DNA of 64,000 bases, taken from Biscogniauxia marginata (Eukaryota > Ascomycota > Sordariomycetes > Xylariales > Xylariaceae). Positions 46,130 through 57,631 of this stretch are shown in pieces. The stretch is from positions 496,001-560,000 of the forward strand of contig MU404064.1 in the NCBI GenBank assembly GCA_022695795.1. Reading direction: 5' to 3'. A model generated the notes under the pieces. The model was not told the DNA's origin and made no database searches. It saw nothing but the letters and a program-made list of their open reading frames with translations. The translations under genes were made by a program, and so were the position numbers. Within the stretch, counting starts at the first letter, position 1; every line of letters starts with the position of its first letter.

Positions 46130-48933
46130 TTACGCTGGCGGCTCGTCCAGACCGCCCTCTAAAATTCGCCGAGCTGCCTCGATTCTTCTCCGGTATAATC
46201 TGCTTTCAGTACTAGCTCGTCCAGATTCGGTGAGCCCAAGAACACATCGACCAAGGCCTGCTACCAATCGTTCAACGAGTATTTGGTCTTCCTTCAATAA
46301 CGAATCTATAGGAGCCGCGCTTTCTCCGGAGTGGATACTCTCGCGGTCGCATATGCTGGCTGTCTCGCTCATGAGCGTCTCTGAGATCTGCTTTAGCTCT
46401 TGATCGGGCGAATCGCGTGGCGTCAATACACCACCGTTCGTTTTTGGGGGGTTGACTAGTGGAAAACTTCTATTGGTGCCGGCAGAGCCCAAGGAGGAAA
46501 CCGATGGGCGGTGCTTAAATGCCGCCATACTGCTTTGAGGCCGGCGGATGGCTGACAGTCGGAACTGGCTTCGGTCTGAACTCGAGTCGCTTTTCTCAGA
46601 AGCAAAGACGGCCCGCCTGGCTGTTCCCGGCGTTTCGGGCGTTTCCACCTGGGTCCTCTCGGGCACCTGGTCAGCTTGTTCCCAATCTTCGTCCGCACTC
46701 TCGGTATTTTCTGCTCTAGTGTTTCGACCCTCCGTTGCCGTCGCGAATGACTCCATGGTAGAGGTCGACCCTGCACTATCTCTCCGAGAACGACGACCGG
46801 TCTTAACGGCACTCGTCTTGGTTGATGTGTCTGGCCCCCGCGTTGTCTCTACCGAGTCCTCGGAGCTGAAACTGTCCTGGCTCCCTCGCCTGTTTAGACG
46901 TCTTTGGCTCATAGTACCCATTGCGCTGTGTAAGAAGAAGTGTTCATAGTCGAAAGCATCCTCACGGTCTTCGTGTGAAACTTGAGTTTGCACGGAATCA
47001 TGGTATGAAGACTCGCCACTTTCGCTGGCGGAGTCATAAATCTCGTTGGTGTCGTCATCATTGTAACCGTCCTCAGTTTTCATATCATCCATATCATCTA
47101 CCTCTTCCTCGTCAAGGCTCATGGTCGGTGTCGTGTTGCTATCAGGCGAGGATGCGCGAGAATCAGGAGGGCTCAAGTCTGCGGGAGGAGTCTCTGTATT
47201 TTCATAGGCAATTCCAACCGATTCCGTATTTTCCTCCGACGCCGTCTCTGGTTCGTCATCATGATCCTTCTCGATCGATACTTCAGCATTTAGTATCCGA
47301 GAGTCGGGGTCTTCATGCTTAGAATGATCACCACCAGCCTCTGCCGTATCTGCATACCACTGTTCAATACGCGCATGTGTAAAAGGACTCGGCGTGCGCA
47401 AGCTTTGAAGACTTCGGCGCTTCATACTATCGGCACGAGCCTGGTCCCTTAGGGTCGATAGCCTCCCCTTCAGATCTTTCATGTGGTCTTTCAAATCTCG
47501 CATCTGTGTTGCTGAGGCGGATCTTTTAAGGGATGCATCTGGAAATGACCCAAATGTAGGGCTAAGAAAAGTGTCTAATCTAGCACTCTCCACGCTCGGC
47601 CTTGATGACGGACCTGGTGAGACCTCATCCTCACTTAATGGCTCAAGTGCCTGATCCCTAGCGTGTAACGACGGCCTGCTCTTGGCGTACGACAAGCTTC
47701 CATAAATCGAATTGTCCTGTGAATTGGTTTTAGGGCCATCGCGCACGAAATCAGCACTGCGAGAGCCCTGCAGAGGTTTTCGGTATCCGCCGGCGGCGCC
47801 AAGTGCGCTAGAGGATCTCTGAGCAAAAACATCTGTCTTGAACTCGCCTGTAATATTGTTTTCGCTAGATATCCTAGTATGTCCATATGAGCCCTTGGAT
47901 TGGTCCGGATCATGGTCGCGATGGACCGCTGTCGTAGGTCTCGTAAACGTCGGCGATGGCGTCGAACCGGACGTCATAGACATCGTCGGGGAGTAGATAC
48001 GTGCCCGACTTAGATTGCCCTCCATAGTCTTCCTTGCTGTTAGTAGTGATCAGACAAGAGTGAGGATCGTGGGGAATTTCTCACCGTTAACCGCCGTTTA
48101 GCGTTGGCTAGGATCTGCTCTGCTCTCCGACTCAAGGCCGTCGAATATCGTTCCTCGTCAAAGGCATCCGAGAACTCCTTAGCTGGCGTTATAGACTCCT
48201 GAACTGAAGTTTCGTCAATGTACGAATCAGCCACGCTCTCCTCGTCATCACCCTGGAAGTTGCTGTCGTCAACACTGACGGCGTCGTCAAAATCCGCAAA
48301 TAGGCCAGGCTGGTCGTTCGTAGTAATAGTGCTAGTGGAATCATTTGACATGCGCCTCTCGCGAAGAGTGGTCCGCGATTCCTTCTTCTTTGCTAATTCG
48401 TAAGTCATCATAGGAGTCGAGCGGCCTGGAAAGTCTTTCCGTATGGATGCAGCGCGCGACCTCGGCGCACAGGAACTCTCAACCTCTGTGACCTCGCCAA
48501 TATCGGATAGCATAGTCCCGTTCCCATAGATGATGGGTGTAGTAGGGGTGATGGGCCCCGACGGGAAGGGCTGGGAAGCTAGATTGAAGTGCATCTCGGC
48601 GGGATGTGCATTCTTCCACATGGTGCGCGGGGAGTGAGAACGATCGGGTGAAGAAGCGGCATCGTCGTAGTCGGGTAATATCATATCGGGGTTCGTCAGG
48701 GTGGGCGAGGCAGGCAAAGGAGGGTAGGGCCCAGACCCCTCGCCCGATTGCGCGGGAGGGCTGGAGGCTGTCTGCATCATGACAATTGTGCCGGATTGGC
48801 TATGTCTGTGGCCGCGGTGGCCTTCTGCAGGTACGCCAGACTCGCGCGCGGGTGGTCCGTATCTAGAGACCTGAAGGCCAAACAGGGGCGAGGCGAGAAG
48901 AATCGGCACCAGCTGCAATTTGCCGCGCAGCAC
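46130..48933 (-). CDS. Conserved serine-rich fungal protein of unknown function
   Basis: Two exons: 48933-48085 and 48028-46130 (intron 48029-48084, GTGAGA donor, CTAAC branch). The junction gives AKRRLTTMEGNLSRAR, a short conserved block that supports the splice. The product is about 915 residues, mostly predicted disorder rich in Ser, Asp, Glu and Thr. A conserved-looking C-terminal segment ends in EDQILVERLVAGLGRCVLGL and SRLYRRRIEAARRILEGGL, which may be the folded part. A Lys/Arg/Gln helix (MRDLKDHMKDLKGRLSTLRD) near residue 480 could be a coiled coil. I do not recognise a named domain. The first 50 residues before MMQT are doubtful: a CAG acceptor lies just before GTCTCTAGATACGG, so a further 5' exon may exist. 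Confidence 0.7.
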
Positions 48934-51535
48934 TCTGCGATATAAGCGAAGGGGGTCAACCGATTCGGTAGCGATTAAGTCGTCTCATAAGCGTTAGGGA
49001 GGAGCGCAGACAAAGAAAGGAACGTTTGATCGAAGCTATCGTCAGCTTGTCGGACTCGGGGGTTGAATGACGTGCGATTTGGTTGCGATTCACGCGGGAA
49101 GGAAAAAGATGCGACGGAGAAGGAGAAGTTGGGGTCGATCAAATCCATTCATAGTCGTAATCTTAGTCACACAGGTAATTACCCCTGTCAGTCAGATGGA
49201 AGATTCCAATTGGGGGTGCAGAAAGAAGACGGAGCAGGAGCAGGCCAGGTACGAGGGAAGGAGGTCCGAAGACGACAACACCAGGCCATGTAGGGTTGTA
49301 GGTGTGTGTAGGGAGGTAGGTACCTAACCTAGGGTAAACCTACATAGGTAAGTAGGAAGTTACATACGTGTAATTAAGTACATACATGTAGCTAAGGTAC
49401 AATGGGATGAACCCCTACCCATCCTGTGTACCAGGTAAGCAACCATCAGCTTTAAAGTTTATGCAGGATGGCCTTGTGCCCAACAAGAGACACCTAAAAT
49501 GGACAAAGGAAGCACCAACAGATAAGTAAGTAAGTAGGTAAATAGAAACAAACAAATACCTAGATACCAACCCTTTTTGTTATTTTCTAGACGGTGAGGT
49601 GGATGAGAATAGACAAGGGGTCTGGGTCTGAGGGTACGTACCTCCGGTGTATAGAGAGAGGTACCTTACCGAGTCTTCGCACTTCTCCAGATCCAGCCAG
49701 TCCAGCCAGGTGGTCCAGGTCTAATATGCCGGCTCTAAGGCTTTTCAGGTCTAACCTGCTAGCGCTACTCCAAGCCATCCGTGCGTGCTAACTCAGCTGG
49801 TTCAGGCTTCCCGGGGGGCCGTCACACAAACTAAAAGATAGGTAAAAGATACATGCATTGGATACATGCATGTACGCTAGATATAGATAATAAAGACCAA
49901 TATGCAGGTAGATATCTCGTCACTCTCATGCGACTGGGGAGCCAGCCTGCTTATAGTTTCACTTGATTCGTAAAGAATTCACGCAATACATTGGTCGCAC
50001 TCTAATGTAGCAGCTGAATGGTCGTTGCTAATGATAAAAGCCTTCCAAAAGGAGACGATACACGGGACAATTCTCCAATGAGGCGGCCCAGATGACCAGG
50101 AATCACAATCATTCAACCTTGCATATGTAAATATGTACGTATTATATGCAGGTCCGGACGTACACCTACCTAGGTACGTACTTACTTATAGATAGGCCAA
50201 CCGTTTTCGAGGATCCCTTGACAATCCAAGGTCCAGGAGGTCCCAGCCAGTTAATATAACGATGCATACATGTATTAGGTATTACCAACTGTACTCCACA
50301 TGGATACGAGCGTTACGGCCTTCCCGCTTTCACGTCTTCGAGGCGCATTGTATGCTAAAACAAAGGCACCTATAACCGAAGACGGGTGAGAAAAGGGGGG
50401 TGTTATAACCTTACCTGGCGATCTGCTTGGATGGACGTGCGTGACAATATGCATGTGATGAAGTTTAAGCTTCCAGGCTTGGTACGTTTCTCGTGTACAT
50501 ATCCTATGACCGTCACTTTAAGCGCGGGGCAGCGCAAATTATTTTATTTGCTTTCATTGGTCGGTACCGGACCCCACCTAATCAAATTCCTATCCTCACC
50601 AAATCTCGCTGTTCCTGCATCAAATTTCGAGCCCAATCTCATCCAGCATACCTACTCCGTACAAAAAACATATTTTAACCCTAGTACATTCGTTGTAGGT
50701 GTACGATGCATCGACAACATACCCTACCTACCTATCTATACACCCCTTCCCCCCCCCCAAGATGCAGTCCCTTGTTAATATCTTTTTCTGGCTGGAACTT
50801 TCTCTCGTAGTGTTACATTAACTAAACGACCGCGATCATTCTCAGATCTGCTCTCCGCGTCCTACCAGTTTTTCAGAAGATTGGTTCGTGTCTGCGAGGG
50901 CGAGATGGGCTACCGAGCTCACCGCGAGGACTCCCCGATAGGCTGGATACTATAATACTTCATGCCACACGTAAACAGCCCTTGTCTGCGTTTGATGATC
51001 GTCAAGCCCGTCTCAATGCAGCCTTACTAATACCTCACATGCTCTTACCTATTTACTTTGGATGCTGACCTACCGTGTAGCATCGAAGTAACAGACGGCT
51101 CTACCGAATCTATACTTCGAGATCTAAGGGGTCCCGAAACCAAGGAACAGCTTTAACTACCTACTCTTAATACACCCGAAGCCCCCCTCCACGGATAATC
51201 ACGCAATATATATCCGTGTTTCAAAATGTAGCTGGGCTAGCAGTCATTGAATAAGAACCAATTCTAAAAAAGAAAGAAAATCAAGCTGGTCATAGAATGA
51301 AAAGGTTAGTGTCCCGCCCGGTTCCCATGTTCCCTCTCCCGCTATTCAAGTGATGAGCACATCAAGAATTCTGCAATGCTGAAAAGAGCCTCCGGGTTTG
51401 AAAGTGTGGATATTTCTCTTGCCTGATAATATACAAAAATAGCTTTAACAACCCTTCAAGCCCCCATGACCAGTTTCACTGGCTAACAAAAATAGATCAC
51501 CGAACCATGGCCCAGTCGGCCTAGGGCTGTCTAGT
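48934..51535. other. Long intergenic region
   Basis: 2.6 kb without a convincing gene. TACCTAGGTA-type palindromes and related TACCTA/TAGGTA strings recur (for example 49315-49390, and the palindrome at 50167-50176). A C run is at about 50749-50758. The two longest frames (50386-50778 and 49067-49327) lack domain signals. Confidence 0.45.
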
Positions 51536-52584
51536 TTATGTATTGCTAGGAACAGAGTCTGGATATCGATCACCAGCTGTTGTAAATTTGGCAAGCGTAG
51601 TATCGATCGCAGCCATGTCCTCGTCAGTTAGCTCGACCTCCTTCGCATTCTCCCTCACGCGCTCGGCCGTCGTTGCCCCAGGAATTGGGATGATGGTCGG
51701 CAGCCCCGGACGCCGAGAGAGTGCCCTCGTCCAGCTAATCGCAAGTTGTGCTGGCGTGCAGCCCTTCTTCTTGGCTATCTCTTCGACTTGCTTGACGAGC
51801 TGGAGGTTGATCTCAAAGTTTCCCGGCTGGAAACGGGGGAAGTGCGCGAGAAAACTATTCTTCGGAATATCTTCTACCGATCGGAACCGGCCCGCCAGCA
51901 TCCCTCGACCCATTGGTGAATATGCAACCAGTGGAATGCCGTATTTAGCACATGCATCGGCAACCCCATTTTCGAGGACATCTGTACTAAACCTACACAG
52001 AGACTCTTAGTATTACATATGTAACAACATCCGAATCCATGGACAACTTACAATGAAAGTTCAACCTCCACAGCAACGACCTTGGTGATCTTGACGGCCT
52101 CGTGGATCGTCTCTGCTCTGACCTCTGATAGCGAGATTCCGCCGATCTTGCCAGTCTGGATGTATTCTTTTTCAATGACATCAAAGGTTATCCTCATGTC
52201 GACGTTCTGGTCTCGACGAGCAAACTCGAAAATGTCGAGCTTCTTGCGGCCTTTCAGCTGCGCGAGGCAACCATCGATCGACTTCCGAGTGTTCTCAGGT
52301 GACCCGTCTGGCGCGGTGCCTTCGGCGTTCACGCCTCCCTTGATGCTAATAACGACCTTATCTGCGTCCTCTGGATATTTCTCGAAGTATCGCTCGAGCA
52401 GAACCAAACTGTTGTATTCGGGCGGCCCGTAGATCTGGCCGCCGTTCCAGAAGTTCATCCCCTGGTTTAGAGCCTCACGCATGGCTGCAAAGGCCTGCTC
52501 TTGAGAGCATGGTTTTGCTCGCCACGTCAGGCCCATCAATCCATAGCCTGTAGCGCCAATTTCCTTCCCGAGGAGTTGAGGCAT
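51536..52584 (-). CDS. Aldo-keto reductase, pyridoxal reductase (Plr1/AKR8)-like
   Basis: Two exons: 52584-52052 and 51992-51536 (intron 51993-52051, GTAAGT). They join as VEVELSLFSTDVLENGVA to about 329 residues, the usual size of an aldo-keto reductase barrel. Tyr52 (GGQIYGPP) and Lys82 (VVISIKGG) are in the catalytic positions. The Asp position is Asn47 (FWNGGQIYG) and the His position is Ala122 (LDIFEFARRD), which I recall as usual in the pyridoxal reductase group, not as damage. The cofactor end has IPIPGATTAERVRENAKEVE. The group reduces pyridoxal to pyridoxine with NADPH in vitamin B6 salvage. Alternative substrates cannot be excluded. The protein is probably cytosolic; no targeting signal is seen. 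The gene faces Dus4 across about 2 kb. Confidence 0.85.
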
Positions 52585-54654
52585 GTTTGTTGATCTGCGG
52601 TTGACAGGTCGCTAATTATCGCGATGGTTGCAAGTGCAGACGTAGAGGAGCTTTATCTAAAGATAGTCAGATTGGCTAAGTTGTGTCGATGGTATCTGAT
52701 CGTTGAATGAATCAAGTTATATCGCATTGAGGTAGATGATAACAAGCTCCTTATTATATCCACGAGGCCTCATAAACCAATCCGGCTTTGGAGCAAGGTG
52801 TTCGAACGGTAAACCCGAAGATGGGAGGATGGGACTCGAAGAGTCACCCTGCCCCGCTTCCTAAGCAGCTTTAATGTGTGTATTCCCGTGAAAGACAGGG
52901 TATCATACATCTGTAACTAGGCCTTGCTAGGTTACTATTAATGACAAAAGCACCCTTTCCATCCATCTCCGTGCCGAATGCTACCAATTTTGATTTTTGC
53001 TCACCTGTACAAAAAGAGTGGGGGAGGGGGACGCACTCTGGCCGGCCTTAAGTTTACAGCTCCCCTTTCTTTATAAGCCATCGGATTTAGAAATCTCCAG
53101 AGCCAGAAATCCGAGATTTTCTATTCAAGGATTTAAAAACTCCACCGTTACCCCGTCTTCGATGGCTAATAAGTAGAAGGCATGCAGCCTAAACCCGGCA
53201 TTTTGAAAGGATCCAAGTGCGGGCTCTAAGGCCGTTTTTACCGCCGTCTTTACTATGAAGGAGTTAACTTATTCCCAGCTATATAAACCCGGCGACGCAG
53301 GAGAGAGGGGACAAAAGGCCCAGAGATCTAATTTAAGATCTGGGGTTCAACCCGAGGAAGAGGGTAAGAGAAGAGATTTGCGGCTTACGGGCACACCCGG
53401 TCAGCGGCCATGGTTTCATGCGAGAGAGGGAGAGAGAAAGAGAACGTTTGCTAAGCAGCGCCGGAGTCTCTGTCTAAGTTTAGGCTCTAACCTAAATAAA
53501 GGCTTCTCCCATTTGCTCAAGAAAAGCAAGGCAGACTGTGCAACTTACTTACCTACCTACATATCTTGCTTTGTTGTTATCCATCGAATTGCTGCATCTT
53601 TTTCAGAATTGAGGAGCTTGCCTAAAGTAAAGTAGGGAGAGACATGCGAGGGGAGTTGGCTGTCGACTTGTTCGACGAGCTTGAGAGTCTAACTATGAGG
53701 TAATTTTTTATAATTTTATTCATATTAAAGTTACCTGTTATTTGTTAGCATAGGTAATAAGCAATGAAATTGCATCTGGCAATTCGCCATTTCCTTTCTT
53801 TCTTCCCCCCTCTGTTGGCTGATAGGTACATAGTTATATCCTAAGTCTACCATTAGGCAAGTAAGTGGTTGGTGGCCGCGCAAGGAGCTTCTTCTATATT
53901 CCCACAGAGTCTCGGTTCGGACCACGTTTCATTCTGGTGGCTCTCGCTCTTCGTAGTTTCACGGCTGGACAATACTGTTTCCTGCCAACCTTTTTGGGTT
54001 GCACATGGGTTTTTCTTTTCGGTTTGTGGTCATCGTTTTCTCTCTGTCAATATTCTGCGGCAGAGGGAGAAAGGAGAGGGAGAAGATGGAATGAGTAGAG
54101 GAATTCATATGTCGAGTGTATCCTGATCTTAGGTAATCCTGCACGCGGATCCTCAAGGGCGTATATTTTGTGTTTCTATCTCGACCGTGAGATTGACAAT
54201 GCATTAGAACTATCTGACTAGGTCTACGGCAGTCTCTTGAAGACACCCTAGCTGTTACTATACGTATCATGAATAACTAGGTTAACCACTCATTGTGATA
54301 GATGAGAGCTAGAATGAGGCATCATGCGATTGAATTCACTTATACCCGCGACAGAACGAAGGCATCGTGAAGAGTCAAGTCCGAATTCAGCAGGCGGTGA
54401 ATTTTTTAGGTGGGAATCTGCCCCTCCACCCCTCCAGATGGAGCCCCACTATAAATATCGATAAGATCTTGAGGTCCCCATAGCAGATTCAATAATACAA
54501 GGTACCTAATACTATTACACCAACTTAGGGATATAAATCTTGAGTTGATACAATATCAAGTACTTCCGAGACTCATCTGGACGAACCTATATCTATCCCC
54601 TGAAAACATACCTCAAAGGGAGGAATAAAATGAAGAATACCTGGTAACCCAAAC
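52585..54654. other. Divergent intergenic region
   Basis: It lies between the reductase (-) and Dus4 (+) and should contain both promoters. A 126-codon frame at 53255-53635 is Lys/Arg-rich without a domain. Nothing else is recognised. Confidence 0.45.
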
Positions 54655-56256
54655 ATGGATACAGAAATAGAAGATGAGTCTCTCCGGCCAAGAACTCAGT
54701 ACGTCTTACAACCCTCTGCCCTCATAAGTGAGAATCGACGAACATTCCCACCTCCCTACATATTTCCAGTCCAGCTATTCCCCTTTCCCCGTTTTACATA
54801 ACTTAAGAAAAGTTAACCACCAACTCTTTTTCTTACCCGCTCAACTCGCTGACCAAGAATCGCCACCGCCAGCCCCCTCAAGATCTTCGAGGCCGCCAGG
54901 GCCCAGCGGCGCTTCGTGTACGCCTGCGCGCCGATGGTGCGCTACAGCAAGCTCGCCTTCCGGCAGACGGTGCACCACTACGGCGCGGACCTGTGCTGGA
55001 CCCCCATGATCCTCGCCAAGGAGTTCAACCGGAACCAGGCCGCGCGGGACAGCGACCTGACCATCTCCTCCCCCGCGTCCTCCTTTTTGTCCTCCACCAG
55101 ACAAGAATCAGCAGCAGGAGGATTAGGAATAGGAGGAAGAACAGGAGGCAAGGGGATCCTCTACGACGGCGAGCTCCCCACGATCGCCCAGTTCGGCGCC
55201 AACTCGGCCGCCGAGCTCGCGCGCGCCGCCTCCCTCGCCGCCCCCTTCGTCAACGGCGTCGACCTCAACTGCGGGTGTCCGCAGTCGTGGGCGTGCGCCG
55301 AGGACCTCGGCGCCGCGCTCATGGAGCGCCGCGAGCTCGTCCGGGACATGCTCGCCGCGACGCGGCGGCGCCTCGCGTCCGACGGGTGGCGCGTCGGGCT
55401 CGGGCCCGACTCCGACTTCGACTCCGACTCCAACTCCGACTCGCAGGGTCGCGGGCGCAGCGTCAGCGTCAAGATACGCGTGCACAAGGACCTGCGGCGG
55501 ACGGTAGACTTCATCCACACTGTGCTAGGGGACGGGGGCGGTGATGCTTCTTCTTCTTCTTCGTCGGGGGGGACGGGGACGGGGACGGGGACGGGGACGG
55601 GGACGGGGAGAAGAAACATAGACTGGCTGACGATCCACCCGCGCACGCGGCACACGCCGTCGAGCGCGCCGGTCGACCTCGACGCGCTGGCGCTGCTGAC
55701 CGAGACCTTCGGCGACCGCGTGCCGATCCTCGTCTCGGGGGACGTGTTCGCGCTGTCGGCGCTGCCGTACACGTCCCACCTCCTCCTCCCGACGTTCACC
55801 ACCAACACCGACGCCCCTAATACATCATCATCATCATCATCATCATCGTCATCTACAGCTCCCACCCCTCCCGACGCGCCCCCGACCCCGACCCCGACAA
55901 CAACGAAGCCCCACCTCCCCAAGCTCGCGGGCCTCATGTCCGCGCGCGCCCTGCTCTGCAACCCGGCCCTCTTCGCCGGCCGCGACGCCTGCCCCTGGGA
56001 CGCCGTCGGCGTGTTCATGAGCGCCGTAGCGCGCGCCCCCCTACCCCTAAAACTAGCAGTACACCACCTGAGCGAGATGTGCGGGCCCGGGTTCGGGCCC
56101 GGCCGCAATCGCGGCGACGCGCTGCTGAGCAAGAGGGAGCGGGCGCGGCTGGCGGAGTTCGGGAACTGGATCGACGTGGTGGATTACATGGATGAGGTGA
56201 GGAGGGGGAAGATGGGGGGAGGATGGGGAGGAGGAGGCATAGTGCGGTTTGCTTGA
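54655..56256 (+). CDS. dus4: tRNA-dihydrouridine synthase 4 (D20a/20b)
   Basis: The main exon starts at an acceptor near 54857 and ends at 56256. A likely 44-nt first exon (54655-54698, MDTEIEDESLRPRT) with a GTACGT donor joins in phase, giving PLKIFEAARAQRRFVYACAPMV, the normal Dus4 beginning. That makes about 480 residues, against about 320-370 for known Dus4. FMN-barrel motifs are APMVRYSKLAFR, DLNCGCPQSW (catalytic Cys about residue 154), VKIRVHKDLRRTVDF, WLTIHPRTR and VPILVSGDVF. The extra length is in low-complexity inserts: a Gly/Ser patch near residues 75-95, a DSDFDSDSNSDS run, a Ser run with five GTGTG repeats encoded by GGGACG units, and a second Ser run with Pro/Thr. All sit between core segments, so the enzyme may still be active. 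It reduces uridine in the D-loop of tRNA. Exon 1 is less certain than the rest. Confidence 0.85.
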
Positions 56257-57631
56257 TCTGGAACTTTTTTTTTATCCTTCCTCAGGAGATTCAATGATTG
56301 TGGAGGTAGGTAGGTAGGCAGGCAGAGAGATGTCCTTTGCATGTTAATAGAGACTAGACTCCATTTCTCGAAGGATGAGGGGAAAAAAAAAAGCTTTATA
56401 GACAGTGTAAAGGGGCATAGAAGGACGGGGAATTAGACAAGGAGACAGGCACCACGATGCAGATATACCCGCTTTGAGATTTTGTTTCTCTCCCTTCCCT
56501 TTTCATTGAAAATGCTCACTAGTTACAAATCGACCTCTTCTCTTTCTCCCTCTTATGAGATAGAGAACGGAAACCTGGCATTTCCGGTATGGACGATTTC
56601 GCCTCCATATGTAGATCGAACCTTATTAGTTTGGCCATGCTATGGAGAAGGTATATGTTATCTCTTGCGTCCCCATCCTTTTACCCCTTCTCCCTTTATT
56701 AACCTCTCCCCTCTATTTGTATGCGTGTCCAGCCACCCAAGTGAATGTCAGATGAGCGTCGCTGTCATCATTCATCTGTGCTTTGCTCGCCGATCCATTC
56801 AGCCGCAGCACCCTTCTCGAAACCTCCATCCAAATAGTATGGGCCTGCCCCAATGTGTTGTAGGCAAGAAAGGCTTAACAAGCGCGTTTCAGTGTATGTC
56901 TGTCTCCGCGTGGTTCCTAATGTTACACAATTGATGAAAGAAAAGAAGAAAAGAAGAAAAACAGACAAGAGGTATCAAATGCCGCGACCAGAACAGGAAA
57001 AAGAAAGAGCATCGAACCCAAAAGAAATCCCTATGTAACAAGGTAACTGGGTGAATTGTTGAAGAGGGAATTATGCGGGCAAAAGTATTGAAGATAAAAA
57101 AAGGTCAGAGAAACAGACAAGTTCTCCACGCCGACCTTTCAAGTCCTTTAAAAAACGCCACGAGTGCTCTGGGGCCTGGTAATCAATTCACAAGTTTCCA
57201 AATAACCCTGCCTAACCCTCATACTAGTTAGATAAGTCAACACTCCCTACTCTGCTCTCAGCCGCGCTGAGAGAACACGTCTCCCTCTGGTCCACATGGT
57301 AAGTTAAGTATGGTGTGTCATGTAAGTTTCTGCCAAGGCCTCTTCCGAGTTAACGTGAGCCGATCACTACTCGTGTTACCGACTCGCCAAGTTGTGCTTG
57401 AACACGCTGATTATGATCCACCCAACTACTCTTGCGTGCTGTGGACGAAGTTCTGTTCGAGGATAATCTACCTCCGCAAGGTACGACTTAGGGCAACGGT
57501 GTCAGGACCTATCACGGTCTCTGCTTCTTAAGCTCCAGGGGAATTACTATAGGCATCCGAATTTGGTGTATTCTTGTACGTTTGATCCCGTTGCCTCTTT
57601 TAATGCCGAGATGACATCGAGATGGGGCTCA
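56257..57631. other. Convergent intergenic region
   Basis: Dus4 (+) and the cyclin gene (-) converge here. It contains GTAGGTAG repeats (about 56306-56322), poly-A tracts and no convincing open frame. Confidence 0.45.

Noticed and set aside
50386..50778. 130-codon frame (+)
   Set aside because: It crosses homopolymer and TACCTA-rich intergenic sequence; no domain.
53255..53635. 126-codon frame (+), basic
   Set aside because: No recognisable motif and no sign of coding composition; it lies in the promoter region between two divergent genes.
54916..54918. GTG as start of Dus4
   Set aside because: The conserved frame continues upstream through PLKIFEAARAQRRF, so translation does not start there; a spliced first exon fits better.
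55161..56132. 323-codon frame (-) opposite dus4
   Set aside because: Low-complexity shadow frame; the + strand has all Dus motifs.
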